Positions 1-7,972 of a stretch of DNA of 23,018 nucleotides are shown here, in pieces. This DNA comes from CALACW01 sp002431305. GTDB taxonomy: Bacteria > Bacillota > Clostridia > Oscillospirales > Acutalibacteraceae. Each line of letters opens with the position of its first letter. The stretch's first letter is position 1. The notes beneath the pieces are model-generated. The model was not told the DNA's origin, searched no databases, and was given only the letters and a program-made list of their open reading frames with translations. Location: positions 1-23,018 of the forward strand of contig CALACW010000140.1 in assembly GCA_937890355.1 (NCBI GenBank), written 5' to 3'. Position numbers and translations under genes: made by a program.

Positions 1-2
1 TC

Positions 3-488
3 CGGTTAAAAGTTGTGATGTCTGACGGACTTTGTGACCTGTTTGAACTGCCGGCACTCTACCGCACAGCGCACGAAGCGCTGGAGCTGATGACGGATCA
101 TCGTTTTCACAGCGGAAATGTCTGCAAGGTGGCGCAGCTTCGCACGCCTCTGTTGCTGAAAAATCTTGAGGGCAGAAGCGACCTGATTGCAAAAGAGATA
201 CGAGCGCTTGCCGCATACGATAAGGAAAAGGATACGCAGTACTGCGAAACGCTCTATCACTATCTGACCTGCTGTCGTTCGCTGAAAAAGACCTGCGACG
301 CTATTTTCACTCACCGCAATACGGTGCTTTACCGTATCCGCAGAATAGAGGACGATTTTGCTATTCCTTTGGATGAGCCCGCCATACATGCCGATCTGCT
401 GCTCGGCGTGTCACTGGTGCTCTTTAAGGAAAAAGGCCCGGATTTCTTTTTGCATGATATAAATAAAACCAAGAGAGAGGAACAATGA
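3..488 (+). CDS. PucR/CdaR-family transcriptional regulator, C-terminal part (5' end outside window)
   Basis: The reading frame is open to the left edge (first complete codon at 3), so this is the 3' part of a longer gene. About 160 residues are visible. The last ~80 fit the PucR C-terminal helix-turn-helix (HTH_30 type): a segment with Y-x-x-x-L-x-x-Y-L-x-x-x-x-S-L, then the family hallmark HRNTVLYRIRRIE, then a Leu-rich final helix. In this family the C-terminal HTH binds DNA and an N-terminal part senses small molecules, often purine or sugar-acid related; the sensor part is not in the window, so no ligand can be named. The gene ends in TGA at 486-488 and is abutted at once by recombinase debris. 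Its frame is intact and looks functional up to the stop. The internal GTG/ATG at 15-20 is unlikely to be the true start. Confidence 0.8.
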   Translation, partial: RLKVVMSDGLCDLFELPALYRTAHEALELMTDHRFHSGNVCKVAQLRTPLLLKNLEGRSDLIAKEIRALAAYDKEKDTQYCETLYHYLTCCRSLKKTCDAIFTHRNTVLYRIRRIEDDFAIPLDEPAIHADLLLGVSLVLFKEKGPDFFLHDINKTKREEQ

Positions 489-975
489 TTATGAAAGAAA
501 ACGGAAAGGTGTAGAAGTCTACTTTAAAAAAGAGAACATCTATACCTTTGAAGGCAATGGCGAACTGCTGCTGACCATAATGTCGAGCTTGGCACAGGAA
601 GAAAGCCGCTCCATTTCGGAGAACGTGACCTGGGGACAGCGGAAGCGGTTTGCCTATGGAAAGGTCAACCTCCCATACAGGCAATTCCTTGGTTACCGCA
701 AAGGCACAGACGGTTTCCCCGAAGTCGTGCCGGAAGAGGCAGTCATTGTCCGCCGAATCTATACTCGATTCATGGAGGGGCTGACGCCGGGAGCCATTGC
801 AAAGAAACTGACAGCGGATGAAATTCAGACCCCATCGGGAAAACAACGCTGGCAGAACAGTACAGCGGAGAGCATTCTCCAAAATGAGAAGTACAAGGGG
901 GCAGCACTCCTTCAAAAATACTTCACGGTCGATTTTCTCACAAAAAAGAAAAAGGTCTTTCGCAAGAGGTCTTGA
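487..975 (+). pseudogene. Large serine recombinase, internal fragment (mobile-element remnant)
   Basis: From about 505 this frame encodes the middle of a large serine recombinase of the kind carried by conjugative and mobilizable elements of Clostridia. It runs from the end of the resolvase catalytic domain (KGVEVYFKKENIYT, MSSLAQEESRSISENVTWGQ) through the recombinase domain (FLGYRKG, IVRRIYTRFMEGLTPGAIAKKL, QNEKYKGAALLQKYFTVDFL). The catalytic serine and the first ~110 residues are missing. The frame derails after KKKK near 950 and stops at 973-975, so the zinc-ribbon and coiled-coil C-terminal parts are also lost. No ribosome site or credible start precedes it; the only in-frame ATG, at 580, is inside the conserved region. 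It is a dead relic. Identification rests on family knowledge and is confident; the exact left junction (about 485-505) is estimated. Confidence 0.85.
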
Positions 976-1121
976 GCGGTCTTGCAGACATCGGCAGAAG
1001 CCACCTGAGTGCAATCGAAAGAGGCGAGCGAAAACCTACGCTTGAGACGCTTTATAAGATTTGTACTGCAATGAACATAAAAATGAGCACGGTAATTATG
1101 AAACTTGAAGAAAATTTATAA
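957..1121 (+). pseudogene. XRE-family repressor, C-terminal fragment
   Basis: In a different frame from the recombinase fragment, and overlapping its last 19 bases, is a 54-codon stretch that reads LSQEVLSGLADIGRSHLSAI, then ERGERKPTLETLYKICTAMN, and ends with MKLEENL and TAA at 1119-1121. This matches the second half of a Cro/C1-type HTH domain (recognition helix, then the ERG-x-x-x-P-x-L-x-x-L signature). The first helices and any start codon are absent, so the gene is truncated at 5'. The join to the recombinase piece at about 950-957 is a deletion or rearrangement scar. Such small repressors often sit in the same integrative elements as serine recombinases, so both pieces may derive from one element. 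Confidence 0.7.
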
Positions 1122-1229
1122 AAATGACAAAGTGCAGTAATATACACAAAATAAAAACAAAAAAAATATTATGATAAAATATTTTATTTTTTATTTTAAG
1201 TTAAAATCCTCTGTAATTCATATTCTCAG

Positions 1230-1258
1230 TTGCAACATGCGCGATGTTGTGCTATATT
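1230..1258 (+). promoter_or_regulatory. Sigma-A-type promoter for the phosphoesterase cluster
   Basis: TTGCAA (1230-1235) and TATATT (1253-1258) are separated by exactly 17 bp, and the predicted start lies about 25 bp before the Shine-Dalgarno GGAGG at 1281-1285. The surrounding 1122-1229 is AT-rich and holds no other gene-like signal. Confidence 0.65.
1233..1249. promoter_or_regulatory. Candidate operator palindrome inside the promoter spacer
   Basis: Perfect 6-bp inverted half-sites CAACAT (1233-1238) and ATGTTG (1244-1249) flank GCGCG. The palindrome overlaps the last three bases of the -35 hexamer and fills the spacer up to the -10, a typical position for a repressor that blocks RNA polymerase. 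No regulator gene adjoins it, so the binding protein is unknown. Confidence 0.5.
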
Positions 1259-1290
1259 AAACTAAACATAACATTATTCGGAGGTTTCTT

Positions 1291-2373
1291 ATGGCTTCGG
1301 GACTGCCGACTGCATTAAGGCACATAAAAGACAATCAAAAACCGCTTCGTTTCAATTCCGACGGAAAGTTTAGGATTCTTCATCTTACGGATATTCACGA
1401 AGTTCCGCTTCCGCCCGAAAACGAGGATAAAATCGATCACGGTGTCGAACGCGGAAAAAGCCGTCAGTCGATGAACGTAATAAATAAATGCATAGAGCTT
1501 GCAAAGCCCGACCTTGTCGTTTTCGGCGGGGACAACATAAGCGGATTCCCCGACGGGTGTAAATATGAACACATGAGAAATACGATACATCGTATTGTCG
1601 AACCGGTTAGTGAGAAAAACATCCCGCTCGCCGTAATATTCGGCAATCACGACTCCGAAATGCTCGGCAGATTTCCGTTCACGCACCGCGAAATGCAGTT
1701 GATGATTTTTGCAGAATACGACAATTTGAGAACATCAATGAACGACGAGGACGTTTTCGGCTGCGCGAGCTGTTCGATTCCGATTCTTCACTCCGATTCG
1801 GATAAAATCGCGTGGAATATATGGTGTATAGATTCAAACGACTACATAAGACAGCCCGATTATTCCCGTCCCGTCGATCTCGGTTACGACTATGTTCACG
1901 AGGATCAGATTGCATGGAGAGAGCGCGTATATAATAAATTAAAAGAACAAAACGGCGGAAAAACCGTCCCTTCGCTCTTATTCCAGCACATCCCGCTTTT
2001 ACAGCTTTACGACCTGTTTGAGGAAATTGAATCCGACGAGCCGGGCGCGATAAAACAGTTCGGAAAATATTACAGAGTTCCCTCCTCTGCTTTTGTTTCG
2101 GGAGCATTGAGAGAAGCCCCATGTCCTACGCCCGAACGCAGAGACGAATTTGAAAGCTGGGTTAAAACGGGCGATATCGCCGCCGCGTTTTTCGGTCACG
2201 ACCACCCCAACGACTTCACCGCGAGAATAAACGGAATCGACCTCGTTCAGACCATGGGCGTAAGATACTACGCCGACGCGAAAACCCAGGGAGGCAGACT
2301 CATAGTCATAGACGAAAACGAACCCGGCGAATACGAGACAACATCGTATCAGATTGATAGACTGCCGGAATAA
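1291..2373 (+). CDS. Calcineurin-like metallophosphoesterase (paralog 1)
   Basis: A 360-residue protein with the full two-metal metallophosphoesterase motif set: D34-x-H36, G-G-D81-N, G-N119-H120-D121, H233 in QHIP and G-H303-D304-H305. These are the residues that bind the dinuclear metal centre and catalyse phosphomonoester or phosphodiester hydrolysis. The overall pattern is like bacterial relatives of the plant PAP28/29-type phosphatases. There is no signal peptide or membrane segment, so it is probably cytoplasmic. Start: ATG with GGAGG at 1281-1285. It is the first gene after the promoter at 1230-1258 and is followed 19 bp later by a paralog of nearly equal length. The substrate cannot be told from the sequence; the downstream Gfo/Idh/MocA oxidoreductase hints at sugar or polyol (phosphate) metabolism, which is an inference. 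Confidence 0.85.
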   Translation: MASGLPTALRHIKDNQKPLRFNSDGKFRILHLTDIHEVPLPPENEDKIDHGVERGKSRQSMNVINKCIELAKPDLVVFGGDNISGFPDGCKYEHMRNTIHRIVEPVSEKNIPLAVIFGNHDSEMLGRFPFTHREMQLMIFAEYDNLRTSMNDEDVFGCASCSIPILHSDSDKIAWNIWCIDSNDYIRQPDYSRPVDLGYDYVHEDQIAWRERVYNKLKEQNGGKTVPSLLFQHIPLLQLYDLFEEIESDEPGAIKQFGKYYRVPSSAFVSGALREAPCPTPERRDEFESWVKTGDIAAAFFGHDHPNDFTARINGIDLVQTMGVRYYADAKTQGGRLIVIDENEPGEYETTSYQIDRLPE

Positions 2374-2392
2374 TATAACGGAGGACATTAAA

Positions 2393-3478
2393 ATGTCAAC
2401 AGGATTACCTACTGCTCACAGACATATAAAAGACAACCAAAAACCGCTCCGTTTCAATTCGGACGGAAAATTCAGGATTCTTCACCTTACCGATATTCAC
2501 GAGGTAGACCCTGCAATGGACGACGACGAAGATCCGGAAATTCCTAAAAGAAGAAGCGAAGAAACCGTAAACGTCATAAAAAGATGCGTCGAGCTGGCAA
2601 AGCCCGATCTCGTCGTTTTCGGCGGTGATAACATAAGCGGTTACTGGGAAGAATTTACGTACGAATACATGCGCGCGACGATAAAAAAAATCATAGCCCC
2701 CATTGCGGAGAAGAATATTCCCCTTGCGATAGTTTTCGGAAATCACGACGCGGAGAGCGCGTACATGAACCCGTTTATGCAAAGGGAAAATCAAATCTGT
2801 GTTTACAGCGAGTACGATAATTTCAGAAGTTCAATGAACGACGAAGACGTTTTCGGCTGCGCGAACTGCTCACTGACTGTTCTTCATTCGGATTCGGATA
2901 AAATCGCGTGGAACATATGGTGCGTCGATTCAAACGACTATATAAGACAGCCCGATTACTCCCGCCCCGCCGACCTCGGCTACGACTACGTTCACGAAGA
3001 TCAGATTGCATGGCGCGAGCGAACGGCACTTAAATTAAGAGAGCAAAACGGCGGAAAGAACGTTCCGTCGATACTGTTTCAGCACATCCCCGTTTTACAG
3101 GAATACGACCGTTTTGAAGAGGTTTCAAAAGGAACCGACGGCGCGTTTGAAAAGAACGGAAAGTATTTTAAAATACCCGACGGCGTTTTTTCGTCCGGAA
3201 GTCTCAATGAAGCTCCCTGTCCGACAAACGAACTCAGGGACGAATTCGAAAGCTGGGTCAGAACAGGTGATATCGTTGCTGCATTTTTCGGTCACGACCA
3301 CGTAAACGATTTTACCGAAAATGTCGAGGGCATCGACCTTGTTCAGACGATAGGCGCGGGCTACCATACGTACGGAGACGCGCGCGGCGGCCGACTTATA
3401 ATTCTTGACGAAAACATACCGGACAGCTACGAAACCGAAATTTACCGCATAGACAGAATCACCGACGGAGAAATATAA
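2393..3478 (+). CDS. Calcineurin-like metallophosphoesterase (paralog 2)
   Basis: A 361-residue tandem paralog of the preceding gene; by eye roughly two thirds of positions are identical, with long identical blocks around residues 10-37 and 168-207. All metal-ligand motifs are kept: D34-x-H36, G-G-D79-N, G-N117-H118-D119, H231 and G-H301-D302-H303, so both copies should be active. The main differences lie at residues ~38-55, ~83-100, ~120-140 and ~245-270, loops that could shape the substrate pocket. Start: ATG 2393 is chosen because GGAGG at 2380-2384 lies 8 bp before it and its product aligns with the N terminus of paralog 1; an earlier ATG at 2354 lies inside the upstream gene. No signal peptide. 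It is co-transcribed with both neighbours. Confidence 0.85.
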   Translation: MSTGLPTAHRHIKDNQKPLRFNSDGKFRILHLTDIHEVDPAMDDDEDPEIPKRRSEETVNVIKRCVELAKPDLVVFGGDNISGYWEEFTYEYMRATIKKIIAPIAEKNIPLAIVFGNHDAESAYMNPFMQRENQICVYSEYDNFRSSMNDEDVFGCANCSLTVLHSDSDKIAWNIWCVDSNDYIRQPDYSRPADLGYDYVHEDQIAWRERTALKLREQNGGKNVPSILFQHIPVLQEYDRFEEVSKGTDGAFEKNGKYFKIPDGVFSSGSLNEAPCPTNELRDEFESWVRTGDIVAAFFGHDHVNDFTENVEGIDLVQTIGAGYHTYGDARGGRLIILDENIPDSYETEIYRIDRITDGEI

Positions 3479-3492
3479 ATTTAAACACATAC

Positions 3493-3518
3493 AAAAACGT
3501 ATAACATTTATCGTTTTT
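3493..3518 (+). other. Small hairpin between phosphoesterase and oxidoreductase genes
   Basis: AAAAACG (3493-3499) and CGTTTTT (3512-3518) form a 7-bp inverted repeat in the 65-bp gap. It is AT-rich and weak as a terminator. It may be a partial terminator or processing site that tunes expression of the next gene, which has its own AAGGAG site at 3529-3534. Confidence 0.35.
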
Positions 3519-3543
3519 AATATATCAAAAGGAGCGAATTAAA

Positions 3544-4614
3544 TTGAAAGATAAAATCAAAGTTGCAATTATAGGCTGCGGAAATATCGCAAATTCCGCG
3601 CACATTCCCGCATACATGGCTTCGGACAACGCTGAAATCAAGTATTTCTGCGATATTCTCCATGACCGCGCGGATAAGGCAGTAGAAAAATACGGATGCG
3701 GTAAAGCGGTTTACGACTATCATGAAATTCTCGACGACCCCGAGCTTGACGCTGTTTCCGTATGTACACACAACGATTTTCATTCGATTATTTCTATCGA
3801 CTTTATGCGCCACGGAAAGGACGTTCTGTGCGAAAAACCCGCCGCGAGGATACTCTCCGAAGCTCTCGAAATGGAAAAGGTTTCGTACGAAACAGGCAAG
3901 TCGCTTTCAATCGGCGTATGCAACCGTTATGCAAATTCTGTAAACCGCATTAAGAAAATGATAGCAGACGGCATGCTCGGCGAAATTTATCACGTTTACG
4001 CTTCATTCAGAGCGTACCGTTCGATTCCCGGACTCGGCGGAGACTTTACGACTAAAGCCGTTTCGGGCGGAGGAACGCTTATAGACTGGGGCGTTCACTA
4101 TCTTGACCTTATCATGTACTGCTTAAACGACCCCAAGGTTCTCTCCTGTGACGGCGAGGCGTTCTGCAAGCTCGGCAAAGACATGAAGAACTACGTAACG
4201 ACCTCAATGTGGGCAAAAGATTCGTCGGACATTGAACACGGAACATACGACGTTGACGATTCTGTTGTCGGAATAGTAAGAACCGACGGCGCGGTAATCA
4301 GCTTTAACGGCGCGTGGGCGCAGAATATCGGAGTCGATGAGGAAAAATATATCGACTTCATGGGCACAAAGGGCGGAATCCGCCTCATGTACTGCGGTAA
4401 CTTCACGTATTACACAAACAAGGACGGCGCACTTTACGAGGTTACGCCTACGTATGAGATGAACGATATGCACCGCGACGAGGTTCTCGACTTTATAGAA
4501 GCAGTACGCGATGGCAGAAGAACGAGAAACGACATCAAATACGCTGTAGGAACGTCGAAAATCATGCAGGCACTCTACGATTCTTCGGATAAACATTCGG
4601 AGTTTAAATTCTAA
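3544..4614 (+). CDS. Gfo/Idh/MocA-family NAD(P)-dependent oxidoreductase
   Basis: A 356-residue protein with an N-terminal Rossmann fold: VAIIGCGNIA at residues 7-16 supplies the G-x-G-x-x-A dinucleotide-binding loop. CEKPA (96-100) carries the family EKP motif, and GGGTLIDWGVHYLDL (175-189) carries the catalytic D181/H185 pair. Members oxidise or reduce sugars, inositols or their derivatives with NAD(P). The start is TTG at 3544, chosen because AAGGAG (3529-3534) lies just upstream and the next residues fit the family N terminus. It lies in the same direction as the two phosphoesterases with no strong terminator between, so it is likely the third gene of that transcript. The exact substrate is not visible. 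Cytoplasmic. Confidence 0.88.
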   Translation: MKDKIKVAIIGCGNIANSAHIPAYMASDNAEIKYFCDILHDRADKAVEKYGCGKAVYDYHEILDDPELDAVSVCTHNDFHSIISIDFMRHGKDVLCEKPAARILSEALEMEKVSYETGKSLSIGVCNRYANSVNRIKKMIADGMLGEIYHVYASFRAYRSIPGLGGDFTTKAVSGGGTLIDWGVHYLDLIMYCLNDPKVLSCDGEAFCKLGKDMKNYVTTSMWAKDSSDIEHGTYDVDDSVVGIVRTDGAVISFNGAWAQNIGVDEEKYIDFMGTKGGIRLMYCGNFTYYTNKDGALYEVTPTYEMNDMHRDEVLDFIEAVRDGRRTRNDIKYAVGTSKIMQALYDSSDKHSEFKF

Positions 4615-4632
4615 AATAAATATATAAAATCG

Positions 4633-4664
4633 GCTCCGCTCTCTCAATGAGGGCGGAGCATTTT
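4633..4664 (+). terminator. Rho-independent terminator after the oxidoreductase gene
   Basis: An 11-bp stem (GCTCCGC plus TCTC against GAGG plus GCGGAGC, one G-U pair) with a 5-nt loop at 4644-4648, followed by ATTTTC. It sits between convergent genes; the A/T run on the other side (TATAAAAT) could let it also serve the leftward lipoprotein gene. Confidence 0.8.
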
Positions 4665-4679
4665 CATACTATTCTTTAC

Positions 4680-5027
4680 TTATTTCGTTTTTATTTCTAC
4701 GAGAACCGCGTCTTTCACATCAAAATAATCGTCAGTATTATTTCCGAGACCCGCCGATTTCCACGCCTGACCGAACGAAATATTCTTTATATTGCTTAAA
4801 TATACAAACGTCGAGTTAACATCGGAGTTCGGTATCTTACCCGAAATCTCCAGCTTATATTTATACGTATAACCGTCCGATGTATAAGTACCGTCGGCGT
4901 TTTTAATGTAACTTGTATAGGCGGTAGAATAAATTTCCGTCTCATTCGAACCGTCACCGCGGACGTTGCATCCGGCGAAACCGAATATACACACAACCGC
5001 CAATAACAAAAATACAAGTCTTTTCAT
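4680..5027 (-). CDS. Small predicted lipoprotein of unknown function
   Basis: A 115-residue protein starting at the ATG complementary to 5025-5027, chosen because GGAGGG precedes it at the right distance; a longer frame to 5096 has no such site. It begins MKRLVFLLLAVVCIFGF followed by A-G-C20, a classic type II signal peptide with lipobox, so the mature protein should be lipid-anchored at Cys20 on the outer face of the membrane. The mature ~95 residues include a Tyr/Thr-rich stretch (YTSDGYTYKYKLEISG) and look like a small beta-rich domain; I recognise no family. Conserved partners are not evident: it is followed by a terminator shared with the convergent cluster and preceded by the terminator of the 885-residue protein gene, so it is probably transcribed alone, from a promoter I cannot pick out confidently. 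Confidence 0.75.
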   Translation of the reverse strand: MKRLVFLLLAVVCIFGFAGCNVRGDGSNETEIYSTAYTSYIKNADGTYTSDGYTYKYKLEISGKIPNSDVNSTFVYLSNIKNISFGQAWKSAGLGNNTDDYFDVKDAVLVEIKTK

Positions 5028-5092
5028 ATCAGTCAACCCTCCGCATAATTCTGTTATATAATGATAATAACATTTATCCGCACCGTTTTTAA

Positions 5093-5131
5093 GCAAACAA
5101 AAACCCCCGCGCTTCTTTATGAAACACGGGG
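5093..5131 (-). terminator. Rho-independent terminator of the 885-residue secreted protein gene
   Basis: On the minus strand CCCCGTG (5131-5125) pairs with CGCGGGG (5111-5105), and TTTC with GAAG extends the stem to 11 bp around a 5-nt ATAAA loop. A run TTTTTGTTT follows. It begins about 20 bp past the stop codon. Confidence 0.85.
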
Positions 5132-5151
5132 ATTATGTTTTACATATAATG

Positions 5152-7809
5152 TTATTTAACTATCTTGAACGAACGCTCAATAGGCATTGCCTGATAGTTA
5201 CCGCCGACGGTTACAACCGTTACGGAGTAACGTCCGGGCTCGGTGGGAGGAGTGGTCGTGCTCGAATAGCGTTTCCACTTGCTCGTAAAGCCTGTGTAAA
5301 GGTACTTAACGTTGCTCTGCGAGATAGTTACGTCGCCGTCATAGGAAAGTGTAGCCTTGAAATCAAACGCCGCTGCTTCTTCAACGGTAAGTTTTTTATT
5401 CTCGGGCATCTCCTGGTTCCATGTAAGGTTAACGCCTTTAAGTCTCATTCTGATGAGAAGTGCGCCTACACCTACGCCGGTCTCATAGTTCTTATTATCC
5501 GTAACTGCGATAACAGTGTAGAGACCTGCTCTCGTAGGAACATTAAACGTAACTCTTACATTGTCAGCAACATCGGGAAGCTTATTGATACCCTCAAGTA
5601 TCTGACCAAGCGTACCTGTGTCTATACGGAGTTTTTCGAGAACTTCGAGAAGCTCGCTTGTGTTAAAGAACTCCTTAAGCTCGCCGACGGTCATGCCGTC
5701 CTTGGTCATCTGAGTGAACGATTTTCCGTAGAGTTTTTCAACGATGGGATCAAGTATTTTAAGAACTGCACTGTTCGTAAACTTTGCGGGAAGCAGAAGA
5801 TTTACGGTAAGCTCCATATCGCTGTTAAGTCCGCCGAAAATAGTATAAATATCGAATTTATCGGCAGGATCGGTAGTAACGAAATTCTCGGGAAGAGAAT
5901 CGTTTGCGAATATACTTGCCGACTTAACCTTAACCGTAACGGGAGCCTTTGCAACGGAGAGATTTCCCTCTGAGGCAGCCGACGGTCTGTAATCCTCATT
6001 ACCCTTAAAGGAAATACGGATCTGCTGTTCGCCCGCGCCCATCTGAGGATAGGTAAGATAATTTACGGTACCGCCCTCAATGGGAGCCCACTGCATTACT
6101 CCGCCGTCGATTTCGTCATTTATAACGTTCGAAGCATAGTAAACCATTGTAAAGTCGTCAACAGTAAGAGTATCCTTTGAGGGAAGCTCACTGTTCTCCC
6201 AGTCTACGAGAGTATCTAGAATAGCCTGCTTCATAACCGACGCGTCCATATTATATACGAACGACGCACCTTCAAGGCATACTATATTACTCTGAATACG
6301 GTTATCAACTGTCGTAACCGTAACTTCAACGCTGAACGGCTTATAAAGCGTGTTACCGCCCCACGAAATCTGAACAGTCCATTCTCCGGGACCGAACTTT
6401 GTAAATGTACTCGTCCAGTCGGAGGTATCAAGAGGCTGCCAGTTCTTTAATATATCCGTACCGGCGTTATACTTAATAGTAACATCGTCAGCCGTAAGTC
6501 CCTCGGGATCTGTCGAAGCAACAACCGCGTCAAAAATTGCCTTTTTCGTTGCTTCATAATTATAAGACTGATCCTTATTGAACTTCATGCCGACTTCATA
6601 CGGAGCCTCGTTAAGAGTTACAGATGATTGGATACGTCCCTCAACGTTTACGGTAACCTCAACGCTCACGCCGGCATTCTCTCTGTCGCCTGCATACGTA
6701 ATACGAAGTTTCTGCTCGCCCTCGCCGATGCCGGGGTAAACGAGACCGTTTACCTTACCGCCTGAAAGAGATACCCAGTTTTTACCAAAATCCTTAACCG
6801 CACCGGTAGTGGGAGTCGCGTAGTATTCAACCGTAAGGTCATCCGCGGTAAGACCGGCCGGCTCGCTTGAAGCAAGATCGACTACCTTTTCAAATACAGA
6901 TTTTTCAACAGCCGAATAATCTACCGAAAGATCGTCGTTATATATAAGTTTTAAAGACGGAGCGTCTTTTATTGCGATAACGGAAGTATTCTTGCCGATA
7001 TCAATGTTGATTTCGGCCTCTGCGGACGAAGCGTAATACGTGTCATTGCCCGAATACTCAACCTTAATCTTCTGCGTGCCGACGCCGATAGCGGGATATT
7101 CGAGAAGATTAACCTTACCGCCCGCGATATCGACCCACTCCTTGCCGAGAGAACCGAGGTCGCCCGACTTTGCCGAAGCGTAGTAAGAAATCTTAACGTC
7201 GTTTAAAGTAAGAGCCGGAGTCGAATCAACAACGAGAGCGTCAAAAATATTCTGACGGACTGCGTCGTAATTTACGCTCGCGTCCTCATTATAAACAAGT
7301 TTTGCCGTTGCGCCGGAAGCGAGAGATATACCCGACGAAAGCTTTGCGGCTTTTGTAAGAGTAACCTCAGAAGACGAGCCTTTAAGACGAATTTTATAAG
7401 TTCCGTCCGAGCTGTCCGCAAGCGCGGGATGAGTGTATTTAGTCGTTAAAAGTCCGATCTTTTTTGAGCTTGTAAAACCGAAAATACTTCCCCATGCGTC
7501 GTTTTTAAGAAGTCCGTTTTTGCCCGTGCAGTAATACTCCCATTCAAGTCCCTGCAAATCGACGCCCGAAGCGTTCGAAACAAGAGCCTCGCCGAGAAGT
7601 CTTTTTACCGTTTCGGCATCCGCGCCCGACGGAATAACCGCCGTGCCGTCCTTAACCACAGCGTTTGACGTCGAATACGAAATAACCGCGGATGAAGACG
7701 CCGACGACTTTTTAAACGATAAAGCCGACGAACTTACAACCGCAGGCTGGGCAAGCAACGCGGCGACGAGCGTAACGCTCAGCGCCTTTTTAACAATTTT
7801 GCTTTCCAT
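5152..7809 (-). CDS. Large secreted repeat protein of unknown function
   Basis: An 885-residue exported protein. The N terminus has a Lys-rich n-region, a hydrophobic core (ALSVTLVAALLAQPAVV) and likely cleavage near residue 29, followed by a Ser/Lys-rich linker. Residues ~160-620 hold four related modules of ~110-120 residues (about 160-272, 275-390, 393-500, 503-620). Each opens with a (K/F)-x-x-(F/Y)-N-x-D-x-S-x-x-Y-x-A-x-(K/R)-x-x-(I/V)-F-like helix, then L-x-x-D-D-(L/V/F)-T-(I/V/M)-x-Y, and most end with a Y-P-x-(I/M)-G-x-G-(E/T)-Q-(K/Q)-I-like beta strand pair; residues 50-150 may be a fifth, diverged module. The modules look Ig-like. Residues 620-885 form a different tail. There is no LPXTG, SLH, dockerin or enzyme motif. 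Start: ATG with AGGGGA just upstream and promoter at 7879-7907. It may be a soluble or loosely bound surface protein; function unknown. Confidence 0.75.
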   Translation of the reverse strand: MESKIVKKALSVTLVAALLAQPAVVSSSALSFKKSSASSSAVISYSTSNAVVKDGTAVIPSGADAETVKRLLGEALVSNASGVDLQGLEWEYYCTGKNGLLKNDAWGSIFGFTSSKKIGLLTTKYTHPALADSSDGTYKIRLKGSSSEVTLTKAAKLSSGISLASGATAKLVYNEDASVNYDAVRQNIFDALVVDSTPALTLNDVKISYYASAKSGDLGSLGKEWVDIAGGKVNLLEYPAIGVGTQKIKVEYSGNDTYYASSAEAEINIDIGKNTSVIAIKDAPSLKLIYNDDLSVDYSAVEKSVFEKVVDLASSEPAGLTADDLTVEYYATPTTGAVKDFGKNWVSLSGGKVNGLVYPGIGEGEQKLRITYAGDRENAGVSVEVTVNVEGRIQSSVTLNEAPYEVGMKFNKDQSYNYEATKKAIFDAVVASTDPEGLTADDVTIKYNAGTDILKNWQPLDTSDWTSTFTKFGPGEWTVQISWGGNTLYKPFSVEVTVTTVDNRIQSNIVCLEGASFVYNMDASVMKQAILDTLVDWENSELPSKDTLTVDDFTMVYYASNVINDEIDGGVMQWAPIEGGTVNYLTYPQMGAGEQQIRISFKGNEDYRPSAASEGNLSVAKAPVTVKVKSASIFANDSLPENFVTTDPADKFDIYTIFGGLNSDMELTVNLLLPAKFTNSAVLKILDPIVEKLYGKSFTQMTKDGMTVGELKEFFNTSELLEVLEKLRIDTGTLGQILEGINKLPDVADNVRVTFNVPTRAGLYTVIAVTDNKNYETGVGVGALLIRMRLKGVNLTWNQEMPENKKLTVEEAAAFDFKATLSYDGDVTISQSNVKYLYTGFTSKWKRYSSTTTPPTEPGRYSVTVVTVGGNYQAMPIERSFKIVK

Positions 7810-7878
7810 TTATTTCCCCTACCTTTTTTCAACGGATAATGAATTTATAAATAAAAACACTCCGTTTTTTTCTATTAA

Positions 7879-7907
7879 ATATTACTACATTATGAACTCG
7901 CTGTCAA
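7879..7907 (-). promoter_or_regulatory. Promoter of the 885-residue protein gene
   Basis: On the minus strand, consensus TTGACA (7907-7902), a 17-bp spacer and TAATAT (7884-7879) place the transcript start near 7872, about 60 nt before the ATG. The short leader contains AACGGA and TCCGTT arms that could form a hairpin. Confidence 0.7.
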
Positions 7908-7972
7908 TAAAAAAAAGCAAAATAAACATTATATTTTTTTATAAACTGTGAATGAAATATTACAAAATTCTT

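Noticed and set aside
580..975. Intact small recombinase gene starting at ATG 580
   Set aside because: The ATG is inside the conserved sequence, upstream in-frame codons match the family, and both ends of the protein are missing.
2354..2392. Earlier start of the second phosphoesterase
   Set aside because: It lies in the end of the upstream gene without a ribosome site; GGAGG at 2380-2384 and paralog alignment point to 2393.
5119..5973. 284-codon open frame on the plus strand
   Set aside because: It lies wholly antisense to the well-supported 885-residue secreted protein and across its terminator. It has no ribosome site, and its product is Cys/Arg-rich without a recognisable domain.
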